Of a stretch of 64,000 nt of DNA, positions 8,565-20,132 are shown piece by piece. The notes below the pieces were generated by a model. The model did not search any database. It was not told the DNA's origin and was given only the letters and a program-made list of their open reading frames with translations. Source of the stretch: Halomonas gemina (GTDB taxonomy: Bacteria > Pseudomonadota > Gammaproteobacteria > Pseudomonadales > Halomonadaceae). Location: assembly GCF_023554995.1 (NCBI RefSeq), contig NZ_JAMJPK010000003.1, positions 496,001-560,000 on the forward strand, given 5' to 3'. A program made the position numbers and the translations under genes. Numbering within the stretch: the first letter of the stretch is position 1; every line of letters begins with the position of its first letter.

Positions 8565-9983
8565 GTGACAGTCAAGACACGCACGCTTTCCTGGCTAGTG
8601 CTACTGGGACTTCTCCTTGTCGCTTCCCAGCCTGCGCTGGCGCAACAGCGCCTGCCGGACTTCACCGAACTGGTGGAGGAAGCCGCCCCGTCGGTCGTCA
8701 ATATCTCGACATCCCGAACGGTCGAGCGACAGGCACCCCCCACCGGCCAGTTCGGCGGCCAGGAGATACCCGAGATCTTCCGGCACTTCTTCGGTGACCG
8801 CATCCCCATGCCCCCCGGCGGCGGCCGGGGCCAGGGCAACCAGGAGCGCCGCTCGCTGGGCTCGGGCTTCATCTTCGATGAAGACGGCTACATCATGACC
8901 AATGCCCATGTGGTCAAGGAGGCCGACGAGATCCTGGTGCGCCTCAACGACCGCCGTGAACTCGAGGCCGAGCTGGTGGGTGCCGATGACAAGACCGATG
9001 TCGCCGTGCTCAAGGTCGATGCCGACGACCTTCCCACCCTCGACATGGGCGAAGCGGGAGACCTTGAAGTGGGCCAGTGGGTTGCCGCCATCGGCTCCCC
9101 CTTCGGCTTCGACCATTCTGTGACGGCCGGCATCATCAGTGCCATCAACCGCACCCTGCCCCAGGATGTCTATGTGCCCTTCATCCAGACCGACGTGGCC
9201 ATCAATCCGGGCAACTCCGGTGGGCCACTGTTCAACCTGGAAGGAGAGGTGATCGGCATCAACTCCCAGATCCTGACGCGTAGCGGCGGGTACATGGGGC
9301 TCTCCTTCGCCATCCCGATCGATGTGGCCATGGATGTCGCCGATCAACTGCGCAATGCGGGTTACGTCAGCCGCGGCTGGCTCGGCGTCAGGATCCAGCC
9401 GGTTTCCCGGGACCTGGCAAGCTCCTTCGGTATGGAACAGGCCGAAGGCGCGCTGATCGCGGACCTGGCCCCCGATGGCCCGGCGGCCGAAGGCGGGCTC
9501 CGGGCGGGCGACATCATCCTGGAAGCCAATGGTCAGGAGGTCGACCATTCCAGCACACTGCCCAGGATGATCGGCGGCGTGGCCCCCGGCGAGGAGGTCG
9601 AGCTGCTGGTGCTGCGTGAAGGCGAGCGGCAGTCGATCACCCTGGAGGTTGGCGAGTGGCCGGACGCGGGTGCCGACCAGGCCGGCAACGACAGCGAACC
9701 CGCCCGCCTCGGCATCGCGGCACAGCCCTTGAGCGACGCCGAGCGCCAACGGCTGGGTATCAACCATGGCGTGCGCATCGCCGATGTCGATCCTGCCGGA
9801 CGCGCGGCAGCCGCCGGGATCCGCCCCGGTGATGTGCTGGTGAGCATCGGGCAGCAACAGGTGGAAAGCCCGGAACAGCTGGCCGATATCGTCACCGACC
9901 TGCCGGAAGGCCAGGCCATCCCGGTGCGGCTCTACCGGGATGGAAACTCCTACTTCGTGGCCTTGAGCCTCGGCAGTGACTGA
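8565..9983 (+). CDS. mucD: Periplasmic DegP/MucD-type serine endoprotease
   Basis: A 472-residue HtrA-family protease with a signal peptide ending at ALAQ (about residue 27). The trypsin-like domain carries the catalytic triad His115 (TNAHVV), Asp145 (KTDVAVL) and Ser218 (GNSGGP); two PDZ domains follow (about residues 265-360 and 375-465). It degrades or refolds misfolded envelope proteins; in Pseudomonas MucD also restrains the AlgU stress response. Translation starts at GTG 8565 with AGGAG six bases before it. No rseA/mucA-type genes are adjacent. A strong terminator follows at 10011. DegQ/DegP naming is equally possible. Confidence 0.93.
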   Translation: MTVKTRTLSWLVLLGLLLVASQPALAQQRLPDFTELVEEAAPSVVNISTSRTVERQAPPTGQFGGQEIPEIFRHFFGDRIPMPPGGGRGQGNQERRSLGSGFIFDEDGYIMTNAHVVKEADEILVRLNDRRELEAELVGADDKTDVAVLKVDADDLPTLDMGEAGDLEVGQWVAAIGSPFGFDHSVTAGIISAINRTLPQDVYVPFIQTDVAINPGNSGGPLFNLEGEVIGINSQILTRSGGYMGLSFAIPIDVAMDVADQLRNAGYVSRGWLGVRIQPVSRDLASSFGMEQAEGALIADLAPDGPAAEGGLRAGDIILEANGQEVDHSSTLPRMIGGVAPGEEVELLVLREGERQSITLEVGEWPDAGADQAGNDSEPARLGIAAQPLSDAERQRLGINHGVRIADVDPAGRAAAAGIRPGDVLVSIGQQQVESPEQLADIVTDLPEGQAIPVRLYRDGNSYFVALSLGSD

Positions 9984-10010
9984 CCCCAGAGCTCACTCAT
10001 TGCAATGATT

Positions 10011-10045
10011 CAGCGCCCCGGTGGTAGCCCCGCCGGGGCGCTTTA
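10011..10045 (+). terminator. Rho-independent terminator after mucD
   Basis: A perfect 9-bp stem, AGCGCCCCG paired with CGGGGCGCT (10012-10020 with 10034-10042), has a 13-base loop and is followed by TTTA. It lies 28 bp after the protease stop and ends that transcript. Confidence 0.8.
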
Positions 10046-10154
10046 CTGCGCAAGTCGTGAATGACATGCACATATTTCAACGGATCCACCCGGGCAAGGA
10101 GCCCGTGGATCTGGCAGGTCGCCTGCATCGACAGATGGGCCAGCTCTTCCCTTT

Positions 10155-10481
10155 GGCAGGCATCGGCGAACTCGCTGATGCTATCCCCCCCGGCAGGTGG
10201 CGGCGGATCGTAAAGCCCCAGCACAATGAAAGGCAGCGCCGAGCCGATAGCATAAGCCGGCCAGCGCTAGCAGGCCGACAATGGCGCCGATCTCCGGCGG
10301 CGCAAAGAGGATCCAGCCGCCCATCCCGGAGGCCAGGAGGAGAAGCACAGCAACTGGGCCCCTGGGAGTTGCGCGCTGAAACGTAGTCATCAAGGGGGCT
10401 GTCGGCCCGGCGGGCTCTGAGGCCTTGGAAAGCAAAGCACAGCAGCGCTGCGCCGAGCACGGCAGACGTCAGGTAGGGCAT
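10155..10481 (-). pseudogene. N-terminal fragment of second thiV-like symporter (frameshifted)
   Basis: The reverse strand starts at ATG 10481 with [18 protein letters not shown] and LDDYVSARNSQG, almost identical to the intact symporter. The frame then breaks: [20 protein letters not shown] continues in a second frame, and scattered identity runs to about 10155 before ending. At least one frameshift and loss of ~300 downstream codons make it non-functional. It pairs with the C-terminal relic at 1827-1955: same orientation, correct order, with ~8.2 kb between them. Confidence 0.92.
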
Positions 10482-10488
10482 GTCGCAT

Positions 10489-10582
10489 TTCCTACGCCGG
10501 TATGAACCGGATCAGGTTGCAGGGTCAGCGCCATACGCTTTCTCAGCCCTCGCCAGCAAAAACGCGGCGCGACTCCCCTGGC
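10489..10582 (-). ncRNA. Second TPP riboswitch aptamer, in front of a pseudogene
   Basis: All core blocks are kept on the reverse strand: GGGGAGTC, GGCTGAGAAAG, ACCCTGCAACCTGATC and CGGTTCATACCGGCGTAGG, ending eight bases before ATG 10481. The 3' block (CGTAGG) is closer to consensus than in the functional copy. Similarity to the functional leader continues for another ~100 bp upstream. The aptamer looks able to fold although the gene it controlled is broken, so it is either a recent relic or a free TPP-binding leader. Confidence 0.92.
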
Positions 10583-10835
10583 GATAAGCGAATGCATTGT
10601 GGGATAGCGCATCGCATCGCGGCCTGGCAGTCCGATAGCGGCTGGGTCCAGATCCATCTTGGCGGCGCGCTGCCCTAGGGTCCAGTGGTACCCAGCTCGC
10701 CGAGGGCATGAGCGACCACAGTTTGCTGCTGCATGAGAGCTCGGTCATGTCGGAGTTCCAGCTCTTGGAGGAGTGCAAAAGCACAGCACATTGATTAGAC
10801 TGAGTTAATATTTCAGCCGGGTCCGGAGTGAAAGA

Positions 10836-11753
10836 TTGCTAAACAATGATGAAAAAATACGGAAAGCAGCTTTCTCAAGACTAAACAACATAGTCAAAGA
10901 ACATGGCCATGACCTACCGTGGAGAGCCATATCCAAGCCTGTCCCACTAGGCGATGACTCATTTTTACTAGCCAACCAGGTTAAGGGGATTTTCAAACCC
11001 CGGCAATTAAGACGAGGGGTTCTTAGCATAAAAACAGTAATCCAGAAGAGCGGCTCATCGATTTATTCTGACTCAGTGAGTGACGAAGGCGGCTTTTGGT
11101 ACGCATTCCGAAGAGGTGGGCTTGATGAGAAAGACAATCTCGACCTGATTAGCAGTTATAAAAATAAAGATCCGATAATATATTTCCTTGGCTTGGCACC
11201 TGGCCGATATTTCCCTCTCTGGCCATGCTATATTGATAGCGTCGACACAGTTCGAGAAATGTGTCACATCAGCATGCATGACCAAATTGGAGTCATGGAT
11301 AATGTGGCTGAGCCAACAGCGGGCTACCAGGTCGAAGACCTTGAGAGACGCCACATCATTCGAGAGGTTAAGACTCGAGTACACCAGGCAGAATTTCGCG
11401 CCAGAGTAATGAATGCTTATTCAAATCGCTGCGCAATGACGGGACTCCCCGTCCCTCAACTTCTTGAAGCAGCCCACATTATCCCAGATAGTCATGAAGA
11501 AAGCCCCACCGAAGTCAGCAATGGAATTTCACTGAGTCGCCTTCACCATCGCGCATATGATGCTGGCCTCATCGGCATTGACCCGGATTACCGCCTTCAC
11601 TTAAGAGATGAACTAATAACCCCGCAGGGCGGACCCTTGCTCGAAAGCATCAAGAAACTAGATGGCCAAAGACTTAAGGTACCAAGAAATCCCAAAAACA
11701 AGCCGGACAGGGATGCTTTGGCCATTAGGTTTGAAGAGTTTCTCAATGCCTAA
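10836..11753 (+). CDS. HNH endonuclease, putative modification-dependent restriction enzyme
   Basis: A 305-residue protein. The C-terminal half is an HNH nuclease of the COG3440/HNH_2 type: FRARVMNAYSNRCAMTG, then LLEAAHIIPDS and NGISLSRLHHRAYD. The N-terminal half (about 30-150) has VKGIFKPRQL, LSIKT and the PGRYFPLWPCYI stretch seen in standalone restriction-like HNH proteins, perhaps a PUA/SRA-like DNA-reading domain. Translation appears to start at TTG 10836 with GGAG upstream; no better start exists because of a stop in front. The gene is clearly AT-richer and uses more A/T-ending codons than its neighbours, a sign of transfer. No methylase is adjacent, which fits a modification-dependent rather than a classical restriction system (inference). 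Confidence 0.8.
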   Translation: MLNNDEKIRKAAFSRLNNIVKEHGHDLPWRAISKPVPLGDDSFLLANQVKGIFKPRQLRRGVLSIKTVIQKSGSSIYSDSVSDEGGFWYAFRRGGLDEKDNLDLISSYKNKDPIIYFLGLAPGRYFPLWPCYIDSVDTVREMCHISMHDQIGVMDNVAEPTAGYQVEDLERRHIIREVKTRVHQAEFRARVMNAYSNRCAMTGLPVPQLLEAAHIIPDSHEESPTEVSNGISLSRLHHRAYDAGLIGIDPDYRLHLRDELITPQGGPLLESIKKLDGQRLKVPRNPKNKPDRDALAIRFEEFLNA

Positions 11754-11759
11754 CCTTCC

Positions 11760-12347
11760 TCACTGCTCCCGCGGCACCCTTCCCATCAGGTAGAACTCCT
11801 CGTTGGGCGGCGTGCCGGTCAGGGTGACCAGGCGGTTGGAGAGGCCGAAGAAGGCGGCGATGGCACCGATGTCCCAGATGTCGTCATGGGTGAACCCGGC
11901 CGTTTTCAGGCGGGCCTCCCACTCGTCGGTGAGCTCTCCCACCTCCAGGCCGCAGTAGAGGGCGAAGTCCAGCATGGTGCGATGGCGCTCGCTGATCGGC
12001 GCGGTGCGGTGATTGATGGCCACCTGGTCGGCGAGCAGCGGGTCCTTGCTGTAGATCCGCACCAGGGCGCCGTGGGCCACCACGCAGTAGAGGCAGCGGT
12101 TGCGGGCGCTGGTGGCCACCACGATCATCTCCTTCTCCGCCTTGGTCAGCGTGTCGGATTCCCGCTCCATCAGGGCATCGTGGTAGGCGAAGAAGGCGCG
12201 GAACTCAGCCGGCCGGTGGGCCAGCATCAGGAAGACGTTGGGCACGAAGCCGGCCTTCTCCTGCACCGCCAGCATGGCGTCGCGGACGTCATCGGGCAGG
12301 TCGTGGATCGATTCGGGAACGGGGAAGCGGCTGATCGGGGCGGACAT
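11760..12347 (-). CDS. AhpD-like peroxidase-related protein
   Basis: A 195-residue carboxymuconolactone-decarboxylase-fold protein of the 'uncharacterised peroxidase-related' type. The AhpD-like redox motif is present: Cys85-Leu-Tyr-Cys88 followed by His92 (CLYCVVAHG). Such proteins reduce peroxides through the CxxC pair with partner thiol systems. The N-terminus (ISRFPVPESIHDLP) and the C-terminal LSNRLVTLTGTPPNEEFY are typical. It converges on the AT-rich HNH gene, with six bases between stops. Its peroxide role is inferred from the family only. Confidence 0.85.
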   Translation of the reverse strand: MSAPISRFPVPESIHDLPDDVRDAMLAVQEKAGFVPNVFLMLAHRPAEFRAFFAYHDALMERESDTLTKAEKEMIVVATSARNRCLYCVVAHGALVRIYSKDPLLADQVAINHRTAPISERHRTMLDFALYCGLEVGELTDEWEARLKTAGFTHDDIWDIGAIAAFFGLSNRLVTLTGTPPNEEFYLMGRVPREQ

Positions 12348-12462
12348 GAAGGCTCCAGGCTTTTGGTTGTTGTCTCGTTGCTCCAGTTAACGTCAACGTC
12401 ACATTGCTGTCCATACGCCGTCGGTCTCATCCGATAAGAGAGCCGAGCTGATACTGACCTTT

Positions 12463-12500
12463 CAGGAACACCGCTATCGCGCAATGAATTGCGCTCCCAC
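12463..12500 (-). repeat. Palindromic repeat family, partial copy
   Basis: On the reverse strand, GTGGGAGCGCAATTCATTG followed by CGCGATAGCGGTGTTCC matches the repeat copies at 30721 and 42035 (GTGGGAGCNCAATTTATTG ... GCGATAGCGGTGCC). It lies between the AhpD-like and mmsA genes. It is a REP-like dispersed extragenic element. Confidence 0.7.
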
Positions 12501-12528
12501 GAAGGGCGGGGTACTCCTGCAGAAACAC

Positions 12529-12558
12529 GCGGCCCCGCCTCTCTCGAGGCGGGGCCGC
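12529..12558 (-). terminator. Terminator after mmsA
   Basis: A 13-bp GC-only perfect stem (GCGGCCCCGCCTC with its complement, loop TCTC) lies 22 bp after the mmsA stop. On the reverse strand it is followed by GTGTTTCT. It is strong enough to end transcription in either direction. Confidence 0.8.
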
Positions 12559-12579
12559 ACTGTTACCAAGCAGAGATTA

Positions 12580-14079
12580 TCAGCTCAGCGAGATGGTGCT
12601 GTTGATGCCGCTGGAGACGTTCTCGGGCTCGAACCAGCGCGCGGTAACGGTCTTGGTCTGGGTCCAGAAGGCGATGGCCTGCTTGCCGTTGGGCCCCAGG
12701 TCACCGAGCTTGGAGCCGCGCGAGCCGGTGAAGCTGAAGTAGGCGACCGGCACCGGGATCGGCACGTTGATGCCCACCTGGCCAACGTCGATGTCGGACT
12801 CGAAACGACGCGCTACCCAGCCGGAGTTGGTGAAGATCGAGGTGCCGTTGCCGTTGGGGTTGGCGTTGATGAAGTCAATCGCCTCGTCCAGGGTGTCGAC
12901 GCTCACCACGCAGAGCACCGGGCCGAAGACCTCCTCGCGGTAGATGGTCATCTCGGGCTTCACGTCGGCGAACAGGGTCGGGCCGACGAAGTTGCCGTTC
13001 GGGTAGCCCTCTACCTGGCAGCCGCGGCCGTCGACCAGCAGCTTCGCCCCTTCCTGCTCGCCGGCGGCGATCAGTCCCTCGACGCGCTCCTTGGCCTGCG
13101 GGGAGACCAGCGGGCCGAGGTCGGCGTCGCGCTGGGTGCCGGGGCCGACCTTCATGTTGCGGGCGCCCTCGACGATGTCGTCCAGCCACTCGCGGGCCTC
13201 GCCCACCAGCACCACCACGGAGTTGGCCATGCAGCGCTGGCCGGCGGCACCGAAGGCGGAGCCGAGCAGGTTGTTGATGGCCTGGCTGCGGTTGGCGTCC
13301 GGCATCACCACGCAGTGGTTCTTGGCGCCCATCATCGACTGCATGCGCTTGCCGGCGGCCGCGGCGCGGTTGTAGAGCAGCGAGCCGACGTGGGTGGAGC
13401 CGATGAAGGAGAGCGCCTTGATGTCGCTATGGTCGGCGATCTGGTTGGCCACGTCCGGGCCGCCGTGCACCACGTTGAGCACGCCGGCCGGCACGCCGGC
13501 CTCGTGGGCCAGCTCGACCAGGCGCATGGTGGAGCTCGGGTCCTGCTCGGAGGGCTTGAGCACGAAGGTGTTGCCAGTGGCAATGGCCAGCGGGAACATG
13601 AAGCAGGGCAGCATGATCGGGAAGTTGAAGGCGGTGATGCCGGCGCCCACGCCCAGCGGCTGGTTGAGGGTATAGACGTCCACCTCGCTGCCGGCATTCT
13701 CGGCCAGCTCGCCCAGCTGCAGGGAGGTGATCGAGCAGGCGTGTTCCACCACCTCGAGGCCGCGGCCGACCTCGCCCTCGGCGTCGGGCAGGGTCTTGCC
13801 GTGCTCCTCGGTGATCAGCGCGGCAAGCTCGGCGGTGTTGTCACGGATCAGCGCCTGCAGCTTGAGCATGATGCGCATGCGCTTGCCCAGCGGCACCTTG
13901 CGCCAGGTCTTGAAGGCCTCCTTGGCGCTGGCCACGGCCTGCTCGACCTCCTCGGCGGTGCAGAACGGCACCCGGGCCACCACTTCCTGGGTGGCCGGAT
14001 TGACCACGTCGCGCCACTCCTGACTCCGGGAAATGACGGGCTGGCCATCGATGTACATGGGGATTTCGCGGACTGACAT
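12580..14079 (-). CDS. mmsA: CoA-acylating methylmalonate-semialdehyde dehydrogenase
   Basis: A 499-residue aldehyde dehydrogenase converting methylmalonate or malonate semialdehyde to propionyl- or acetyl-CoA (valine, inositol or beta-alanine breakdown). Motifs: [16 protein letters not shown] with the family's Asn, [12 protein letters not shown], and the catalytic Cys283 in [11 protein letters not shown]; the C-terminal [19 protein letters not shown] is specific to MmsA/IolA. ATG 14079 has AGAGGAG upstream; an in-frame extension to 14256 would cover the regulator operator and is rejected. A LysR regulator is divergent. No mmsB or transaminase is next to it, so the feeding pathway is open. 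Product could feed the same acetyl-CoA pool as the malonate operon. Confidence 0.93.
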   Translation of the reverse strand: MSVREIPMYIDGQPVISRSQEWRDVVNPATQEVVARVPFCTAEEVEQAVASAKEAFKTWRKVPLGKRMRIMLKLQALIRDNTAELAALITEEHGKTLPDAEGEVGRGLEVVEHACSITSLQLGELAENAGSEVDVYTLNQPLGVGAGITAFNFPIMLPCFMFPLAIATGNTFVLKPSEQDPSSTMRLVELAHEAGVPAGVLNVVHGGPDVANQIADHSDIKALSFIGSTHVGSLLYNRAAAAGKRMQSMMGAKNHCVVMPDANRSQAINNLLGSAFGAAGQRCMANSVVVLVGEAREWLDDIVEGARNMKVGPGTQRDADLGPLVSPQAKERVEGLIAAGEQEGAKLLVDGRGCQVEGYPNGNFVGPTLFADVKPEMTIYREEVFGPVLCVVSVDTLDEAIDFINANPNGNGTSIFTNSGWVARRFESDIDVGQVGINVPIPVPVAYFSFTGSRGSKLGDLGPNGKQAIAFWTQTKTVTARWFEPENVSSGINSTISLS

Positions 14080-14248
14080 GGGGCGTGCTCCTCTCTGTGC
14101 GGTCGCTGCCCGGGGATCGGCTTGTTGTTGGATCCTTGCCGTGGATCGCCCTGGCATTAGACTTTGTGTGTATAAAAACACGGAACGTGATGACAATGAG
14201 TCTATACAGACGTCGGATGGCGTGACAACGGGCAGTCGGGCACATTGT

Positions 14249-14266
14249 TTGTGCATTCATGCACAA
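14249..14266. promoter_or_regulatory. Perfect palindromic operator between mmsA and its LysR regulator
   Basis: TTGTGCATTCATGCACAA is a perfect inverted repeat (8-bp arms, 2-base centre) in the 222-bp divergent region, 36 bp before the LysR start. Its position fits a LysR autoregulation site that also controls mmsA. The palindrome is seen; the binding protein is inferred. Confidence 0.65.
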
Positions 14267-14301
14267 CAGAGCGGCCTGAACAGGCACAGGCGGGAGGGCC
14301 C

Positions 14302-15252
14302 ATGCTCGACTGGCAGGACATCCAGATCTTCCTGGAGGTGGCGCGCAGCCAGCGGCTTACCGATGCCGCCCGCCGGCTGGGGCTCGACCACTCCACCCTG
14401 TCGCGGCGCACCCGGCGCTTCGAGCAGGCGCTCAACACCCAGCTGTTCGAGCGCAGCACCCACGGCTACCACCTCACCGAGGCCGGCCAGCAGCTGCTCG
14501 CCCATGCAGAGGAGATGGCCCGCCACGCCTTCGAGGCCGGCGAGAGCCTCACCGACAAGAACCACCAGATCAGCGGCCAGATCCGCCTGGGCGTCACCGA
14601 AGGCTTCGGCACCTGGGTGATCGCCCCGCTGCTCTCGGCCTTCTGCGAACGCCACCCCGGCGTCACCCTCGACCTGCTCGCCCTGCCCCGAGTGGTCAAC
14701 CTGAGCCGCCACGAGGCGGACCTGGCCATCACCGTGGAGCGCCCGGTGAGCCCGGGGCTGGTGATCTCGCGGCTGTGCGACTACCGGCTGCGCCTCTACG
14801 GCAGCGAGGGGTACCTGGCTCGCCACGGTCGGCCGGCGCGGCTCGCCGAACTGGGCGAGCACCGCCTGGTGGGTTACGTCGACGACCTGATCTTCAGCGA
14901 GCAGCTCAGCTACCTGGAGCCGTTGCTCGACCCCGCGGTGATCGGCCACCCCGGGCCGCACTTCGCCATGCGCAGCACCAGCGTCACCACCCAGCACGCC
15001 GCCTGCCTGCACGGCGCAGGCCTGGCCGTGCTGCCCTGCTTCATGGCCAGCGCCTCCGCATCGCTGGTCAACGTGCTGGAGGACGAGGTGGCGATCGATC
15101 GCCAGTTCTGGATCACCGCCCGCCAGGAGCAGCGCCGCCTGGCACGGGTACGCCTGCTGTGGGACTTCCTGCGCGAGGCGCTGGAAGCCAACCGCGGCTT
15201 CCTGATGGGCGAGGCGAAGGCGATGGAGATCCCCGCGTCCAGCCCCTCCTGA
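14302..15252 (+). CDS. LysR-family regulator, probably of mmsA
   Basis: A 316-residue LysR-type regulator. The N-terminal winged HTH reads MLDWQDIQIFLEVARSQRLT, AARRLGLDHSTLSRRTRRFE; the substrate domain starts near residue 95 (GQIRLGVTEGFGTWVIAPLL). ATG 14302 is chosen because GGGAGGG lies just before it and the sequence upstream in frame contains the operator palindrome. It is divergent from mmsA, the usual arrangement for a LysR regulator and its target. Effector unknown; a pathway intermediate of valine or beta-alanine catabolism is plausible. Confidence 0.88.
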   Translation: MLDWQDIQIFLEVARSQRLTDAARRLGLDHSTLSRRTRRFEQALNTQLFERSTHGYHLTEAGQQLLAHAEEMARHAFEAGESLTDKNHQISGQIRLGVTEGFGTWVIAPLLSAFCERHPGVTLDLLALPRVVNLSRHEADLAITVERPVSPGLVISRLCDYRLRLYGSEGYLARHGRPARLAELGEHRLVGYVDDLIFSEQLSYLEPLLDPAVIGHPGPHFAMRSTSVTTQHAACLHGAGLAVLPCFMASASASLVNVLEDEVAIDRQFWITARQEQRRLARVRLLWDFLREALEANRGFLMGEAKAMEIPASSPS

Positions 15253-15455
15253 GGGCTCCTTCCGGAGCGCGGAGGCACGAGGACTCCCGGCACCAGCCCC
15301 GGTGGCCTGCCGCAGGGCGAGTCCGCCTGGAGGGGACTATAGTGAGGGATGCCGGTGGAGAGCTCCTGGTCGGCAGTCGAGAGGCGCGGCCGACCGAGGC
15401 TCCCTGCGACGGCACCCCCGAATCCGACTGCCACCCCTGGTGGAAGGAGGACATC

Positions 15456-15854
15456 ATGAATCCACACCGGACAGCCATGGGCGCCGCCTCTGCCCTGGTC
15501 ACCGCCCTCGCCCTCATGCCCCTGATTGCCGCCGGCGAGACGACCTCGATCCTGAAATCGACACTCGAGGGCCAGGAGGAGATGGAAGCCAACATCGTGC
15601 GCTTCGATGTGGGCGAGGACTGGGTGACGGACCGCCATATCCATCCGGGACACGTCTTCGTCTACGTGACCGAGGGCAGCATCGAGGTTGATGTCGAGGG
15701 AGAAGACCCCAGGCGCATCGCCGCCGGCGAGGCCTTCTACGAACCCCCCGACCGGGCGATGGTTGCCAGGACCATGAGCAGCGATGGCGCCAGCTTCATC
15801 GTCTTCCAGGTGGGCCCGCAGGATAAGCCCATCATGGTATCCCAGCCCGAATGA
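15456..15854 (+). CDS. Secreted cupin-domain protein
   Basis: A 132-residue protein with a signal peptide (hydrophobic stretch to about residue 27) and a single small cupin barrel. Cupin motif 1 is recognisable as WVTDRHIHPGHVFVYVTEG (two His and a downstream acidic/Val pattern) and motif 2 as GEAFYEPPDRAM. Such proteins bind a metal and may act as small periplasmic oxygenases, isomerases or sensors. AAGGAGG precedes ATG 15456. A terminator follows within 30 bp, so it is probably monocistronic. The same reading frame is open far upstream, overlapping the LysR gene, but this has no start signal. Specific function unknown. Confidence 0.8.
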   Translation: MNPHRTAMGAASALVTALALMPLIAAGETTSILKSTLEGQEEMEANIVRFDVGEDWVTDRHIHPGHVFVYVTEGSIEVDVEGEDPRRIAAGEAFYEPPDRAMVARTMSSDGASFIVFQVGPQDKPIMVSQPE

Positions 15855-15881
15855 GCTGACGCCCTGGCATCGTGACGACAG

Positions 15882-15916
15882 AGGGATCGATCGGGGCCTC
15901 CCCGGCCGATCCCTTT
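15882..15916 (+). terminator. Terminator after the cupin gene
   Basis: AGGGATCG pairs with CGATCCCT, with an inner GGGG-CCT-CCCC stem, followed by CCCTTTCTT. It lies 28 bp after the cupin stop. The rest of the 15.92-16.25 kb gap holds no gene I can support; it is the katG upstream region. Confidence 0.75.
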
Positions 15917-16087
15917 CTTCTGGCCACTCGGTGCGCGCCATGGCCCACCGCGCCTTCTCCATGGGCGGAACTCGCGGTCTGCTGGTGCCCGCATACTCGG
16001 CCCGAGTGCCCTTGTCAGGCGAGACCGCGCCGGCATGGACGGCACGATAAAGATTCGCTATCGACACGGTCGGTAATGTCACATTGA

Positions 16088-18430
<2,343 letters not shown>

Positions 18431-18476
18431 GGCCGCCCGAGCCGGGCGCAATGCCCGGCCGCTGAGGCCGATACAG

Positions 18477-18520
18477 AGACGCCCGGGTGCTTAGAACTGC
18501 ACCCGGGCGTCTTATTATTG
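18477..18520. terminator. Bidirectional terminator between katG and selO
   Basis: A perfect 13-bp stem (GACGCCCGGGTGC with its complement; loop TTAGAACT) at 18478-18511 is followed by TTATTATT on the plus strand. It separates the convergent katG and selO genes and could end both transcripts. Confidence 0.85.
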
Positions 18521-18542
18521 CCGCCCTGCCGAATAGCGGCGG

Positions 18543-20027
18543 TCAGGTCCCGCAGAAGGTGCGGAAGACGGCCTCGGTAGGCGGCGCCGGCCGGGCGTAC
18601 GCCTCGCGGCCGGGCTGCTCGGTGAAGGGGTCGGCCAGCACCTCGCGCAGGGCCTCGAAGGGCGCGAGGTCGCCCTCGGCGGCGGCGGCCAGGGCCTCCT
18701 CCACCTTGTGGTTGCGGGGGATGTAGAGCGGGTTGACCGCGCGCATCCGCGCGGCGATCTCCGCTGGGCCGTTGTCCTCGCGGGCCAGCCGCTCGCGCCA
18801 GCGCGGCAGCCAGGCCTCGATGCCCTCGCGGGCCTCGAAGAGCTCGAGCAGCGCGGGGGCGTCCCCCTCGACCGCCTCGGCCAGGTAGCGGAAGGCCAGG
18901 GTGAAGTCGGCGCGGCCGGCCTGCAGGGCCTCGAGGAAGGCATCAACCAGGGCGCGGTCGCCCTCCTCCTCCTTCGTCAGCCCCAGCTTCCCGCGCATCA
19001 CCGCCAGCCACTCGGCCTCGTACAACGGTTCATAGCGCTTGATGACCTCGGTGGCCTTCTCTATCGCACGCTCCTGGTCGCCATCGATCAGCGGAATCAG
19101 CGTCTCGGCGAAGCGCGCCAGGTTCCACTGGGCGATCCACGGCTGGTTGCGGTAGGCGTAGCGGCCGCCCTCGTCGATGGAGCTGAACACCGTGGCGGGG
19201 TCATAGGCCTCCATGAAGGCGCAGGGGCCGTAGTCGATGGTCTCGCCGGCGATGCTGCAGTTGTCGGTGTTCATCACCCCGTGGATGAAGCCCAGCCCCA
19301 TCCACTTGGCCACCAGCGTTGCCTGGCGCGCGGCCACCGCTTCCACCAGCGCCAGGTAGCGCTCGCCCTCGGCCACGTCGGCGAGCTCGGGCCCCAGAAG
19401 ATGGGGGTAGTGCCGCTCGATGGCCATGTCGGCCAGGGTACGCACCGCCTCGATGTCGTCCCGGGCGGCGAAGTACTGGAAGGTACCGACGCGGAGGTGG
19501 CTGGCGGCGACGCGGGTCAGCACGGCGCCAGGTTCCGGTACGCGCCGGAACACGCGCTCGCCGGTGGTCACCGCGGCCAGCGCCCGGGTGGTGGGCACGC
19601 CCAGCACATGCATCGCCTCGCTGACCAGGTACTCGCGAAGCACCGGGCCGAGCGGGGCACGGCCATCGGCGCCGCGCGAGAAGGGCGTCATCCCGGCGCC
19701 CTTGAGCTGGATATCGCGCAGCCGCCCCTCGCAGTCGGTCACCTCTCCGAGCAGCACCGCCCGGCCGTCACCGAGGCGCGGGTTGAAGTGGCCGAACTGG
19801 TGGCCGGCATAGGCCTGGGCCACCGGCTCGGCGCCTGCCGGCACGGCATTGCCGGCGAACCATTCGGCGGCCTGGTGCGCGTCGAAGGCGGCCAGGTCGA
19901 AGCCCAGCTGCTCGGCCAGCGGCCGGTTGAAGGCCACCAGCTTCGGGGCCTTCACGGGCACGGGGTCGAAGCGCAGGAAGAAGTGCTCGGGCAGGCGGGC
20001 GTAGCGAAGGGTGAACTCGGGAAACAT
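18543..20027 (-). CDS. selO: SelO/YdiU protein adenylyltransferase
   Basis: A 494-residue pseudokinase-fold enzyme that transfers AMP to Ser, Thr or Tyr of target proteins, linked to redox stress. Family motifs: [43 protein letters not shown] region ([20 protein letters not shown]), [24 protein letters not shown]. The C-terminus ends C-G-T, with Cys in the antepenultimate position where animal SelO has selenocysteine. It lies next to katG in convergent orientation. Length fits the family. Confidence 0.93.
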   Translation of the reverse strand: MFPEFTLRYARLPEHFFLRFDPVPVKAPKLVAFNRPLAEQLGFDLAAFDAHQAAEWFAGNAVPAGAEPVAQAYAGHQFGHFNPRLGDGRAVLLGEVTDCEGRLRDIQLKGAGMTPFSRGADGRAPLGPVLREYLVSEAMHVLGVPTTRALAAVTTGERVFRRVPEPGAVLTRVAASHLRVGTFQYFAARDDIEAVRTLADMAIERHYPHLLGPELADVAEGERYLALVEAVAARQATLVAKWMGLGFIHGVMNTDNCSIAGETIDYGPCAFMEAYDPATVFSSIDEGGRYAYRNQPWIAQWNLARFAETLIPLIDGDQERAIEKATEVIKRYEPLYEAEWLAVMRGKLGLTKEEEGDRALVDAFLEALQAGRADFTLAFRYLAEAVEGDAPALLELFEAREGIEAWLPRWRERLAREDNGPAEIAARMRAVNPLYIPRNHKVEEALAAAAEGDLAPFEALREVLADPFTEQPGREAYARPAPPTEAVFRTFCGT

Positions 20028-20132
20028 GGCGACTCCGGTCGACGGCCGAGGCTGGGCCTGGGGATTAATACCCGAGTATAACGCTCGGAATTACCGCTTT
20101 CGAGCCATGGTGACCATCGCCGGCCGGCGCGC

